DNA of 64,000 nt from GCA-2686295 sp964402995. GTDB lineage: Archaea > Nanobdellota > Nanobdellia > Woesearchaeales > GCA-2686295. Each line of letters opens with the position of its first letter. Positions within the stretch are counted from its first letter, which is position 1. The stretch spans positions 62,001-126,000 of the forward strand of contig CAYOEA010000005.1 of NCBI GenBank assembly GCA_964402995.1, in the 5' to 3' direction. Positions 7,851-16,415 of this stretch are shown here, piece by piece. Below the pieces are notes generated by a model. The model saw only the letters and a list, made by a program, of their open reading frames with translations. It was not told the origin of the DNA and made no database searches. A program made the position numbers and the translations under genes.

Positions 7851-10067
7851 TTACTTTTTTTTCTTTTCTTCTTTTTTTTCTTCTTCTTTTTTTGGTGTTG
7901 GTGCAACTTTTTCTGTTGTTTTACATTTAGGATAATTGCTACATCCATAGAATTTTCCATACATTGAAGTTCGAAGTTTCATTATTCCATCTTTACATTT
8001 TGGACAAGGTTTTTCTTCTGCTTCTGCTTCTTGTTCGTCTTTTTTACTTGGGCAAGTAGGATTCATGCATGTTTCCTGTTTTCTTCTTCCTTTAAATCTG
8101 ATCATGATTGTTGGAACTTTGCATGCATCACAAAGTTTACCTGAAGCTTCGATAAAACCAGTGTTAGGTATGTTATAAGTTGTTTTACAGTCTGGATAAT
8201 TACTACAAGCTACGAATCTTCCAAATTTTCCTCTTTTAATAATTAATTTTCCTTCATCACAGTTTGGACAATCACCTAAAGCTTCTTCTTCTAAAGTTTC
8301 TTTTTGTGCGATAACTAATTCTTTTCCAATCTCTGCTTCTTTTTTCTTAAATTTAGTTAAAATTTCTATTAGAACTTTTTTTGCTTTATCTAAAACATCT
8401 TCTTTTGTTTTCTTTTGTTCTCTGATTTCTTGCATGTCTTCTTCAAAGCTGATAGTTAGATCATCATCAATTATTTTTGGAAGATGAGTTCCTAGAGTTT
8501 CAATAATTCTCATTCCAATAACTGTTGCTTCTAATTGATTTCCTTTGATGAATTCTCTTTGATATAAAGTATCAATAATTTGCGCACGTGTGCTCTTAGT
8601 TCCTAGATTTCTTTTTTCAAGTTCTTTGATTATACTCGCAGGAGAAAATCTTCTTGGAGGTTCAGTAAATTTTTCATGTTTAATTATTTCTTTAATATCA
8701 ATTATTTCTCCTTGTTTAGCTTCAGGAATTTTTTTCTCTTCAAAATTTACATATTTATTATATATTTCAAACCAACCTCTTTCAATAGTTATAGTTCCTT
8801 TTGTGATAAAAATTTCTTCTTCTACAACAATTTTTAGAATTGTTTCCATTCTTTTAGCTGATTTGCCAAATGCTGATAAGAATCTTCTAACAATTAAATC
8901 GTATACTTTTTTTTCGTCAGCTTTTAAGGTTTTAGGTGCGTTTCCTGTAGGATAAATCGCTGGATGCGCAGGATCTTCTTTTCTACCTTGTCTTGGATAA
9001 ACTTTATCTTTTGCAAGGATGGTTGTACAAATTTTTTTGTAACCATCTTGTTTGGAAATAGCTTCTAATATTTTTTTATAACCTATAGTTGGTGGAAGTT
9101 TTTGTGAACTTGTTCTTGGATATGAAATTACTCCTGCTAAATATAAAGTTTGAGCAACTGCCAGAGTTTGTTTAGGATTAATTCTAAGATTTCTATATGA
9201 TTCTGTTTGAAGTGTTGTTAAATCAAATGCAAAAGGAGGTATAATTTCTTTTTCATTATTTTCTACTTCTTTTACTTTCCCAGGTTTGTCTTTTGTTTTT
9301 TCTAAAACAATGTTTACTTCTTTTTCATCTTCGAACTTTTCTTTTTCATGTCTTGCAACAACTTTTTCTTTGTTGACTGAACCATCAAGTTCTAAAGTCC
9401 AATAAGGAGTGGGTTTGAATTCTTGAATTTCTTTTTCACGTTCAACAATTAATTTTAGGGCTGGTCCTTGAACTCTTCCAGTTGAAAGTGTTTTGGATTC
9501 TCCACCTTTTCTAATCGCGGCTGTGAGGGCTCTACTTAAGTTTATACCGTACATCCAATCAAGAAAGTGTCTAGTTTCCCCTGCATTTCCTTGGCCCCAA
9601 TTAAGTGTCTTTGCTTTGTTTTCATAAGCTGCGATAATGTCTGGTTTAGTTAATGTTGAAAATTTCATTCTGCTTGCATCTTTTTGATTACAAAGAAATC
9701 GGATACAATTTAATCCAATAACTTCTCCTTCGATATCATAATCGCATGCAACTGTGAATGAATCTGCGTTTTCAGCTACTTTTTTAATATTATTTGCGTA
9801 TTTTTTAGAATAAGATGCTGTATTGCTAATTTCTGAAGTAGGTTTCCATTTAATATCAAAGCTAGGATATTCATAAGTGCTTTTATCTTCTCCAACTCCA
9901 AATAAATGTCCTACTGCTGAAACTACTGCTATGTCTTTCTTATTATGTGATAATTCAAAGTAAGAAACTCCACCGTTAGTTTTCTTTACTGGTTTAGAAT
10001 CTGCTAGAGAATAGGCTATTTTTAGTGCTGCAGATGGTTTCTCTGTGATGATTAACTCATAAGCCAT
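7851..10067 (-). CDS. topA: DNA topoisomerase I (type IA)
   Basis: Residues 1-140 form the TOPRIM domain (MAYELIITEKPSAA, with DYDIEGEVIG near 110). The catalytic tyrosine lies in GVISYPRTSS at about residue 316. Three C-terminal zinc ribbons follow at about 597, 640 and 690 (CPNC, CDAC and CPKC types, two ending CSNYPxC). The enzyme nicks one strand and relaxes negative supercoils. Length (738 aa) fits archaeal TopA. The TTTTAAAA at 10090-10097 is about 26 bases before the ATG, so the mRNA is probably leaderless. It has no helicase domain, so it is not reverse gyrase. Confidence 0.95.
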   Translation of the reverse strand: MAYELIITEKPSAALKIAYSLADSKPVKKTNGGVSYFELSHNKKDIAVVSAVGHLFGVGEDKSTYEYPSFDIKWKPTSEISNTASYSKKYANNIKKVAENADSFTVACDYDIEGEVIGLNCIRFLCNQKDASRMKFSTLTKPDIIAAYENKAKTLNWGQGNAGETRHFLDWMYGINLSRALTAAIRKGGESKTLSTGRVQGPALKLIVEREKEIQEFKPTPYWTLELDGSVNKEKVVARHEKEKFEDEKEVNIVLEKTKDKPGKVKEVENNEKEIIPPFAFDLTTLQTESYRNLRINPKQTLAVAQTLYLAGVISYPRTSSQKLPPTIGYKKILEAISKQDGYKKICTTILAKDKVYPRQGRKEDPAHPAIYPTGNAPKTLKADEKKVYDLIVRRFLSAFGKSAKRMETILKIVVEEEIFITKGTITIERGWFEIYNKYVNFEEKKIPEAKQGEIIDIKEIIKHEKFTEPPRRFSPASIIKELEKRNLGTKSTRAQIIDTLYQREFIKGNQLEATVIGMRIIETLGTHLPKIIDDDLTISFEEDMQEIREQKKTKEDVLDKAKKVLIEILTKFKKKEAEIGKELVIAQKETLEEEALGDCPNCDEGKLIIKRGKFGRFVACSNYPDCKTTYNIPNTGFIEASGKLCDACKVPTIMIRFKGRRKQETCMNPTCPSKKDEQEAEAEEKPCPKCKDGIMKLRTSMYGKFYGCSNYPKCKTTEKVAPTPKKEEEKKEEKKKK

Positions 10068-10106
10068 ATCACTCTAAAAATTTGCTGTATTTTAAAAAAG
10101 TTGTGA

Positions 10107-11093
10107 TTAAGGCTTGGAAATTATTCGAATATAATTCCCTTGTTTAATTTTTTTCATGTGTTTATCTATTTTTTTTAGTGTTTCTGGGAACATTTCTCCA
10201 ACACTTATGATTTTATTGTCTAGTTTTATTTTTGGATTAACTGATCTTGCTTTATTTGTGGAATGAAAGTCGTAATTTTCTTCATCAAGAACAATTTGAA
10301 AATCAGGATTTAGAATATTTGTTTTATCAGTTATTTCTTTTATTCCTGAATTTTTTAATTTTTCCATAAGCTCATCATCTTCCATAAATAATTCTTTTTC
10401 TCCAATCAAATTTTGATCGAGTGCAATTTTCAAAGCATCTGCTAATACTTGATAAATACCGACTTCGCGAGGATTTGACCAATTTGTTCTGTCCATTTCA
10501 ATAAAATCTTCTGCAAATTCTTTTGCAACAATTGCATTATCAAACATTATTTCATTTTCATGTGCAATTAAGTGTTTTAGATATTTTGGAATTGATTTTT
10601 TGTTGAATCCGAAAGCCGCAACTCTATCTCTTAATGCGTAGTCAACTCTGTCTGCACATAAATCTGGTGCATTTCTTTCAAGAAGTTTAAAGTTATGTTC
10701 ATCTAGAATTCTGTTAAGATCAAAATTGAATTTTTTTAGAATTGTTGGGATTTCTGAGTCCATAATTATTTTTTCATGAAATTTTTCGTGGAATTCATGA
10801 CTATGATCGCTTGTTTTAAAAACAAAATCGATAACGTGAGAAAAAGCTGTGTGTGGTACATCGTGAAGTAGTCCTGCAATTTGCTCTTCTATGTTTGCTC
10901 CTAGTTTTTTAAGAAGAATCATAACTCCGAGCGAATGTTCATATCTTGAAACGTTTTTTTGTTTGATTACATATTTTGAAGCTCCTGCTTGGCAAACTCC
11001 TTTTAATCTTTGAATTGGTTTAGAATTTATTAGTTTAATTAGTACTTCTTCTGTTATTTCATTTTCTCCGTACACTCTGTCGTTGATTATCAT
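10107..11093 (-). CDS. HD-domain phosphohydrolase
   Basis: The HD motif is clear: RYEHSLGVM (His53) and LLHDVPHTAFSH (His77-Asp78), with a later Asp in the region of DLCADRVDYALRD (about 142-155). This is the dNTPase/SpoT-like HD superfamily that uses two metals to hydrolyse phosphate esters. Members of this archaeal group (328 aa) are uncharacterised, and the substrate could be a nucleotide. A TATA element (TTTAATATAATAA) lies about 26 bases upstream of the ATG. It is divergent from the GNAT gene. Confidence 0.88.
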   Translation of the reverse strand: MIINDRVYGENEITEEVLIKLINSKPIQRLKGVCQAGASKYVIKQKNVSRYEHSLGVMILLKKLGANIEEQIAGLLHDVPHTAFSHVIDFVFKTSDHSHEFHEKFHEKIIMDSEIPTILKKFNFDLNRILDEHNFKLLERNAPDLCADRVDYALRDRVAAFGFNKKSIPKYLKHLIAHENEIMFDNAIVAKEFAEDFIEMDRTNWSNPREVGIYQVLADALKIALDQNLIGEKELFMEDDELMEKLKNSGIKEITDKTNILNPDFQIVLDEENYDFHSTNKARSVNPKIKLDNKIISVGEMFPETLKKIDKHMKKIKQGNYIRIISKP

Positions 11094-11190
11094 TTTAATT
11101 ATTCTAATTTTATTATATTAAAATAGTTTTTGTTTATCTTTGGGTTTAATTTTGCTTAAACTTATAAACCTGTATTGATTTTATTTTTTT

Positions 11191-11514
11191 ATGAATTCAC
11201 TTAGACCTTCAATTAATGGGAAAAAAATAATTATTTCTTTTGATGGAAAAGAAGTTGCTAGAGCATTTCTTTATCTAATGTCTAATGAACTTCACACTAG
11301 ACCTTTTGGTTTTATGGAAGATGTTTATGTGGACGAATCTCTTCGAGGCATGGGTCTTGGTTCTAGAATAGTTAATGAAGTTATTGAAGAAGCAAAACGC
11401 TCTGGTTGCTATAAATTAATTTGTACTAGCAGACATTCTAAGCCTAGAGTTCAAGCTCTTTATGGGAAACTTGGATTTTCAGATCATGGTAAAGAATTCC
11501 GAATAGATTTCTAA
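11191..11514 (+). CDS. GNAT family N-acetyltransferase
   Basis: The 107-residue protein has the acetyl-CoA loop VYVDESLRGMGLGSRIVNEVI (R/Q-x-x-G-x-G/A motif, about residues 48-68) and a following RVQALYGKLGF typical of GNAT motif B. It transfers acetyl groups from acetyl-CoA to an unknown amine. It is short for the family and probably minimal. TTATAAA at 11162-11168 is 26 bases before the ATG, so it is leaderless. Confidence 0.9.
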   Translation: MNSLRPSINGKKIIISFDGKEVARAFLYLMSNELHTRPFGFMEDVYVDESLRGMGLGSRIVNEVIEEAKRSGCYKLICTSRHSKPRVQALYGKLGFSDHGKEFRIDF

Positions 11515-11520
11515 GAATCA

Positions 11521-11564
11521 TCATTTGTCACTGTTTAGTGGTTAATTATCGAAAACTTTATAAA
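11521..11564 (+). promoter_or_regulatory. Shared upstream element plus TATA box (copy 1)
   Basis: TCATTTGTCACT-GTT-TAGTGGTTA (11521-11544) contains the inverted arms CACT/AGTG. It is followed 13 bases later by TTATAAA (11558-11564). The same element, 21 of 24 bases identical and at the same spacing, precedes the orphan gene at 56715. Confidence 0.55.
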
Positions 11565-11586
11565 TTGTTTTTGTTTTTTCGTGTCG

Positions 11587-12330
11587 ATGGATGGTCAAGA
11601 TATAGTAATGCTTGCAAAATTAAGATTACGTAGATTTAAAGAGTTTCCTGAATTTGACACTTATATTTCTGCAATTAAAACTTATACTTCTGATGATTAT
11701 CCTGCGCATATGAGAGATAGATCATTCGTAAGCAGTGCTATGCATGCAGTACCTCAATTTTTAAAACCATTTGCAGTAGATGATTTTGTAGTAATTTCTG
11801 AGAATATTGATGAATGGGAGTGTTCACTTGGATATAGATCTAATGATTTAACTTACCAAGAACATAAACTTATTGCAAGTACTGAGCTTAAATATGATCT
11901 TGAAACTATGAGTCCTTATGATGTTTTAGGAATTCATTTTGATGGTTCAACTGTTGCTGAAATGAACAAATCTAGATCTTTGAGATTTCTAAAGATAGGA
12001 GATCCTGAAAAGTTTAAGACAGATGAAAAAATATATGGTTTTACACTTGAACCATTATTCAGATCTGGTAATAGGAAAGGGCAAACAAAAAGAGATCCAA
12101 GACCATTAACTATTGATAAGAATGCACATATAGATTATATCATGGACACAGTTTCTAAAGAAAAAATGTTAGAAATCGCTGAACAATCAATGAGAATGTC
12201 AATTAATTTGAAATTGTCAATTGATTTATACAGTTTATTATCAAAAGAAGCACCTCCTTTGCGAGAACATATACATTTAATACAAGACTATGAAATATTA
12301 GATATGCCCTTTAGAAGAGAGATTAAATGA
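11587..12330 (+). CDS. Hypothetical protein, 247 aa
   Basis: I start at the ATG at 11587, exactly 26 bases after the centre of TTATAAA; a GTG at 11581 is also in frame. The protein is soluble and mixed alpha/beta with no motif I recognise. The middle contains SPYDVLGIHFDGS and a basic GNRKGQTKRDPRP stretch. Its end overlaps the methyltransferase start as ATGA, so the pair is probably coupled and functionally linked. Its promoter element is shared with an orphan at 56715. Confidence 0.75.
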   Translation: MDGQDIVMLAKLRLRRFKEFPEFDTYISAIKTYTSDDYPAHMRDRSFVSSAMHAVPQFLKPFAVDDFVVISENIDEWECSLGYRSNDLTYQEHKLIASTELKYDLETMSPYDVLGIHFDGSTVAEMNKSRSLRFLKIGDPEKFKTDEKIYGFTLEPLFRSGNRKGQTKRDPRPLTIDKNAHIDYIMDTVSKEKMLEIAEQSMRMSINLKLSIDLYSLLSKEAPPLREHIHLIQDYEILDMPFRREIK

Positions 12331-12962
12331 AAACAATTAATTTAAGTGTGGACATAATTGGTGATTCTAGTTTAATAAATGGGAAATCATTATTTAGAGC
12401 AGAAAATGTTCCTAAATTTCCTCCATTAGTTGCAAAAGCAATGCTTTATTTTGCAGTTCAATCTATATCGAATGGTTCTAAAATTGATATTTATGATCCT
12501 TGTTGTGGGAATGGGACTGTGTTATCAATTGCGGCAACTTATTTTAAAAATAAAATTGCAAATTTATATGGAAGTGATATTGATAAAGAGTCAGTTGTTG
12601 CAGCGGAATTAAATCTTGATTTAATAGATGAAAAATCAGAATCTCAAACTTTTAATTCAATTCAACCTTACAATATTTTTGAAGCAAATGCTTTAGGTGT
12701 TTTCTTGCCAAAGACTTCAAATGATTTAGTTGTTGTATCTGATCCTCCTTTTGGAAGAGTTTGCGATTGGAAATGCTTAGATGAAGGTTCACATGGTCTT
12801 GATCAATTTGTTACTAATATGTTTTCTCAGAATCAAGAACGAATAGTACTTTGTTATGATAATTCTTTTGAAGGAAAACATATATTGCAAAAACATTATG
12901 TGATTATGAATTCTGCAAATTTAAAGAATCGGACTATATATTCTTTGAGAGCAAAAGACTAA
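12327..12962 (+). CDS. SAM-dependent methyltransferase (N6-adenine/rRNA type)
   Basis: The SAM-binding glycine motif is seen as IYDPCCGNGTVL (about residues 53-64), with the acidic end of strand 2 at SDID. The catalytic SDPPFGR motif near 146 is of the (N/D/S)PP(Y/F) type used for methylation of amino groups in nucleic acids. The overall form resembles AviRa-like rRNA methyltransferases, but the target is unknown. Translation is coupled to the orphan upstream by an ATGA overlap. At 211 residues it lacks a separate RNA-binding domain. Confidence 0.8.
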   Translation: MKTINLSVDIIGDSSLINGKSLFRAENVPKFPPLVAKAMLYFAVQSISNGSKIDIYDPCCGNGTVLSIAATYFKNKIANLYGSDIDKESVVAAELNLDLIDEKSESQTFNSIQPYNIFEANALGVFLPKTSNDLVVVSDPPFGRVCDWKCLDEGSHGLDQFVTNMFSQNQERIVLCYDNSFEGKHILQKHYVIMNSANLKNRTIYSLRAKD

Positions 12963-13018
12963 TTTTAAGTTTAATTTTAACGTAATATTTATAAATAAAC
13001 CTTTGTTTTAAGATGTTA

Positions 13019-13210
13019 ATGGCTGAAAAGAAAAAAGGCGGCGACGTCAAAAAAACAAAAAGATCAAGACAACTATGGAAACTATACACTCTAGAAGGTG
13101 AAACTTTAGTTCGAAAAAATAGGATGAGTCCAAAATCACCTGGAGACTTCTTAGCTGAACATAAAGATAGACGATCATGTGGTAAGTCTGGTTATATGGA
13201 AAAAAAATAA
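13019..13210 (+). CDS. rps27ae: Ribosomal protein eS31 (S27Ae) with degenerate zinc ribbon
   Basis: The sequence keeps the eS31 core: LWKLYTLEGETLVRKNRMSP, then PGDFLAEHKDRRSCGKSGYMEKK. In the usual protein the ribbon is CPxCG...CGKCGY. Here three of the four cysteines are gone (MSPKSPG and CGKSGY), leaving one, so zinc binding is very likely lost. It sits in the small-subunit head. The ATG at 13019 is 27 bases after the TTATAAA centre; an upstream in-frame ATG at 13013 would be less well placed. The gene ends convergently with the histidine phosphatase. Confidence 0.88.
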   Translation: MAEKKKGGDVKKTKRSRQLWKLYTLEGETLVRKNRMSPKSPGDFLAEHKDRRSCGKSGYMEKK

Positions 13211-13214
13211 TTTT

Positions 13215-13796
13215 TTATTTAAATAATTCAAATTCTGAATCATTAAGAAGAAACTTAGATATTTTTAGATTCTTATCAATTTCTAATTCATAAATATCGT
13301 TATTTAATTGTTTTCTAATTTGGTTAAATTTACTAAGTGGTATATTTAAGACATTTGATATAATTGCTTTATTAATTCCGTTGTGTCCAACAAATAAAAT
13401 GGTTTTATCGTTAAATTCTGCAAGTGTAGATAAAAGAATTTTTTTTGCTCGAATAAAAATCTCTTTAAGTGTTTCGGAATCTAAAGGCTGAACTAATCCT
13501 TTTGTTTCTTGATGAGTAAGACCTGTCCAGGAACCCCAGTCTCCCTCCCGTAAATTTGTTGTAAATGTGATTGGAGTATTTGAAAACTGTTTTAGAATTA
13601 TTTTACTAGTATCAGAAGCTCTTTTCAAGTCGCTAGAGAAAATATGGTCAAAGTTTATATTTTTATTTTTAAGTTTTTCAGCTACAAATTCAGCTTCTGA
13701 TTTTCCAATTTCATTTAATTCACCAAGTAATTGTCCTTGATGTATATGTTTTTTATTCTCAAAAGTTTCCCCGTGACGTACAATAAATAATCTCAT
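13215..13796 (-). CDS. Histidine phosphatase superfamily protein
   Basis: It starts MRLFIVRHGETFENK, the RHG motif of phosphoglycerate-mutase-like phosphatases, with the second catalytic His in LFVGHNGINKAI (about residues 137-148). The 193 residues suit a small phosphatase such as alpha-ribazole or broad-range sugar phosphatases. It is the last gene of a three-gene run (nucleotidyltransferase-HAD, MazG, this one), six bases after MazG, which suggests a nucleotide or sugar-phosphate clean-up role (inference). Confidence 0.9.
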   Translation of the reverse strand: MRLFIVRHGETFENKKHIHQGQLLGELNEIGKSEAEFVAEKLKNKNINFDHIFSSDLKRASDTSKIILKQFSNTPITFTTNLREGDWGSWTGLTHQETKGLVQPLDSETLKEIFIRAKKILLSTLAEFNDKTILFVGHNGINKAIISNVLNIPLSKFNQIRKQLNNDIYELEIDKNLKISKFLLNDSEFELFK

Positions 13797-13802
13797 TTTG
13801 TT

Positions 13803-14069
13803 TTATTCTCTATGTTCATTCTTTTCTAATTTTCTTAAAAATACTTCTTCAAGATTAATATTGTTCATCCAACAAAGTTTGTTTAGTTGCCATAAAACAT
13901 CTGCAATTTCATTTTCAAAATCTTCTTTAGATTGATTTTCTCTAATAGCTTCACAAACTTCACCAATTTCTTCAACTAAATGTAATGTGACTTCAATTTT
14001 GTCTTTAGGAAGACAATTTTTTCTTGTCATTTGTTCTTTTTGTTTATTACTAAGTTCTGTTAGATTCAT
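13803..14069 (-). CDS. MazG-like nucleotide pyrophosphohydrolase
   Basis: This 88-residue all-helical protein has the MazG motifs EEIGEVCEAI (about 33-42) and NEIADVLWQLNKLC (about 53-66), whose Glu/Asp residues bind Mg. It would hydrolyse (d)NTPs to monophosphates, often non-canonical ones. GAGGTG(A) seven bases before the ATG is a good ribosome-binding site. It lies between the nucleotidyltransferase-HAD and the phosphatase gene with very short spacers. Confidence 0.88.
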   Translation of the reverse strand: MNLTELSNKQKEQMTRKNCLPKDKIEVTLHLVEEIGEVCEAIRENQSKEDFENEIADVLWQLNKLCWMNNINLEEVFLRKLEKNEHRE

Positions 14070-14075
14070 ATTGTT

Positions 14076-15194
14076 TCACCTCAAATAAGGTATGATTTTT
14101 GATAAATCATTTCCTTCAACGATTATATTTGCTGCATCTTTTACTAATTCATTTTGTGTATTGAATGCAATTCCTCTTCCAACAGATCTAAATGCCATAA
14201 TATCATTTAAACCATCGCCAACATGTATAACTTGATCTACCTTAATATTAAGTTTGGAACATAAATGTTCGATTATTTTGTGTTTAGTATTCATTCCTGA
14301 TCCAACTTTCCATTCAAATTCTCCTGTGAAAATGTCATTCTCAGTAACTAATTTGTTTCCAAAAACATTTTCAATATCAAGTTTATAAGCAAGTTTTTCT
14401 GCTACATCAAGAGTTGAACCAGTAATTATCGCGGTTTTTAATCCTAATTTATGAACTTCTTTTAGAGTTTCTTTCACACCTGGAAGAATTTTTTGTAAGT
14501 GTTCTTCAACTAATTCAAAATATGATTTAGAGTTTAAACCTTTAAACATTTTTTCTGCAACTTCTTTTACTAATTTTTTGTAATCTGTTTCCATATATTT
14601 TTCTGTAAGTCTTCTTCCTTCTTCTAAAGTGCCATATTTTTCATGAAGATCTAACCAAAAATTTACAGTATCTAAAAGAACACCATCCATATCAAAACAA
14701 ATTAGTTTGAATTCTTTTTTTTTGTTTAAGAAATTTCTTATTAGTTTTGCTTTTTCTAAACGATTAATTGCAGTGTAGGCATATAATTCTCTTTCTAAAT
14801 TTATTACTGGAAGATTTATTCCTTGAAAATTAATTATTTTTTTTGCAGAGAAGTTTTCTGATTCAGTCCAAAGATCTGCACCTCGAACATTTTTATTGTA
14901 GGGTTCTGCTATAAGTTCAATTTCAACACCTGCAATATCATAAATTCCAATCCATGCTTCAACACGTTCTTTTTTTACATATTCATATTTGGTATTTGAT
15001 CTTGTAAATTCTTTAAGACAATCATTAATTATTTTACCAGTTTCTAAATCTGCAAGAATATCAATATCTCTTGGCTCAACATCAACACCTTGTATTGCAT
15101 GATTTGCACTTCCAATAATTGCCCAATTAAGATTGTTGTTTTTAACTTTAGAACTAATAATTCTTAATGCTTCAACTATATTATTTGAGACCAT
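14076..15194 (-). CDS. Fusion: nucleotidyltransferase + HAD phosphatase
   Basis: Residues 1-160 form a nucleotidyltransferase of the Pol-beta superfamily (WAIIGSANHAIQG, then VEPRDIDILAD with the metal Asp pair; a later VEIELI strand). Residues about 165-372 form a HAD phosphatase with the nucleophile in LICFDMDGVLLDT, motif II Thr/Ser in AIITGST, a Lys, and motif IV in HVGDGLNDI, close to phosphoserine-phosphatase-like members. Both active sites look intact. The combination is uncommon. It heads the operon with MazG and a histidine phosphatase. The substrate is unknown. Confidence 0.87.
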   Translation of the reverse strand: MVSNNIVEALRIISSKVKNNNLNWAIIGSANHAIQGVDVEPRDIDILADLETGKIINDCLKEFTRSNTKYEYVKKERVEAWIGIYDIAGVEIELIAEPYNKNVRGADLWTESENFSAKKIINFQGINLPVINLERELYAYTAINRLEKAKLIRNFLNKKKEFKLICFDMDGVLLDTVNFWLDLHEKYGTLEEGRRLTEKYMETDYKKLVKEVAEKMFKGLNSKSYFELVEEHLQKILPGVKETLKEVHKLGLKTAIITGSTLDVAEKLAYKLDIENVFGNKLVTENDIFTGEFEWKVGSGMNTKHKIIEHLCSKLNIKVDQVIHVGDGLNDIMAFRSVGRGIAFNTQNELVKDAANIIVEGNDLSKIIPYLR

Positions 15195-15254
15195 ACTAAT
15201 TTAATAAAAATATTAATATTTTAAAAACTTCTTCTTTTATGATGAGAATTAACT

Positions 15255-16031
15255 TTATTTTATATCTTCGAAGATATTAACTAGTTTTTTATGTTCAACT
15301 CCATTAGATACAATAAGAGTTTTACAGTCTCGATTAATGCTTTTATTTTTGAAAGTAGTCATTTTTCCACCAGCTTCAGTAATAATTATTGAGCTAGCTC
15401 CAAAGTCACCCCATTTATTTCTAACTGCAATAGCTGCTGCTGCTTTACCTTTTGCAACAAGCATATAATTATAAGTTGCACAACCAAGATATCTTGTATC
15501 TTTGAAAGAATCTCTAATTTCAATAAGATATTTTGTTTCTTGATCAAATTTAATAAATCCGCCTGAGAGAGCTGCTAAACTATTTTTATGTTTATCTTTA
15601 CTGACACTCAGTTTTTTATTATTTAGAAATGCACCTTTACCTTTTTCTGCGTAAAATAGTTCATCAGTCATAGGAAAATAAATTGCACCAAGTAATGGTT
15701 TACCTTTACACCATAAACCAATGCTTGCAGAAAATATAGGAATATGATAAATATAATTGTGAGTTCCGTCAAGAGGATCAATTACCCATGTATAATCTGA
15801 ATCATTATTTATTTCGTTCATTTCCTCGCTCCAAATATTATGGCTTGGAAAATTCTTTTTAATTTTGTTCACAACAAGTTTTTCAACTCCTAAGTCAATA
15901 TTAGTGAACATTTCTTCTTCTTCTTTGAAATTAATATCAATATTTTGTTCATAATATTTTTTTATGTAAGAACCAGACTCTTTAGCAAGTTTTTTAGTGA
16001 AATTTAATAGGTTAATATTATTTTGTTTCAT
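15255..16031 (-). CDS. Inositol monophosphatase family protein
   Basis: Motifs of the Mg-dependent phosphatase family are present: EEEEMFTNID near 36, VIDPLDGTHNYI near 89-100, and WGDFGASSIIITEAGGKMT near 210-230. Archaeal members act on inositol-1-phosphate, fructose-1,6-bisphosphate or NADP. The Trp-Gly-Asp variant of the WD-x-A motif is normal for the family. I start at the ATG at 16031, whose ATGA overlaps the stop of the Dph2 fragment upstream; an in-frame ATG at 16043 is the alternative. Expression should depend on the fragment's promoter. Confidence 0.9.
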   Translation of the reverse strand: MKQNNINLLNFTKKLAKESGSYIKKYYEQNIDINFKEEEEMFTNIDLGVEKLVVNKIKKNFPSHNIWSEEMNEINNDSDYTWVIDPLDGTHNYIYHIPIFSASIGLWCKGKPLLGAIYFPMTDELFYAEKGKGAFLNNKKLSVSKDKHKNSLAALSGGFIKFDQETKYLIEIRDSFKDTRYLGCATYNYMLVAKGKAAAAIAVRNKWGDFGASSIIITEAGGKMTTFKNKSINRDCKTLIVSNGVEHKKLVNIFEDIK

Positions 16032-16282
16032 TTTGTACTCCATTTTGTGTGGCCAAAGTGAATAATTAAATCAATGCCGATGTTTTCTGATTCAATAGGT
16101 AAATCGCAAGCTCCATAACACGAACCTGCCCAGATAAAAATTTCAGCATTAGTTTTCTCTCTAAGTTCATCAGTAATTTGTTTAGCTTTAGGTTTAAGGC
16201 CGTCTGGTAAGTGAAGAAGAACTTTTTTAGCAGATTGTTTATTGATTTCTTCTATAGCTTTATTTAGATTAAAGTTATACAT
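16028..16282 (-). CDS. Truncated Dph2-like protein (N-terminal domain only)
   Basis: The 84 residues match the start of archaeal Dph2: KVLLHLPDGLKPKA, then GSCYGACDLP (the first of three cluster-ligand cysteines) and IIHFGHTKW. The protein stops there. Full Dph2 has about 330 residues and three such domains; it forms the 3-amino-3-carboxypropyl radical that starts diphthamide synthesis. A TATATATT-type element about 27 bases before the ATG shows an intact promoter. The stop overlaps the start of the phosphatase gene. It is either a relic that still leads the operon or one part of a split protein. Confidence 0.8.
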   Translation of the reverse strand: MYNFNLNKAIEEINKQSAKKVLLHLPDGLKPKAKQITDELREKTNAEIFIWAGSCYGACDLPIESENIGIDLIIHFGHTKWSTK

Positions 16283-16415
16283 AAAAATTGAAAAGAAGAT
16301 GTAATATATAAATACTTAGAAACAATTAATGTTTCTAGTACGCAGAGTATAAAATTAATCTATTGAATTAAGAAAATAAGAAATTATTAGTGGAATATTT
16401 GAAGTATTAGAAAAC

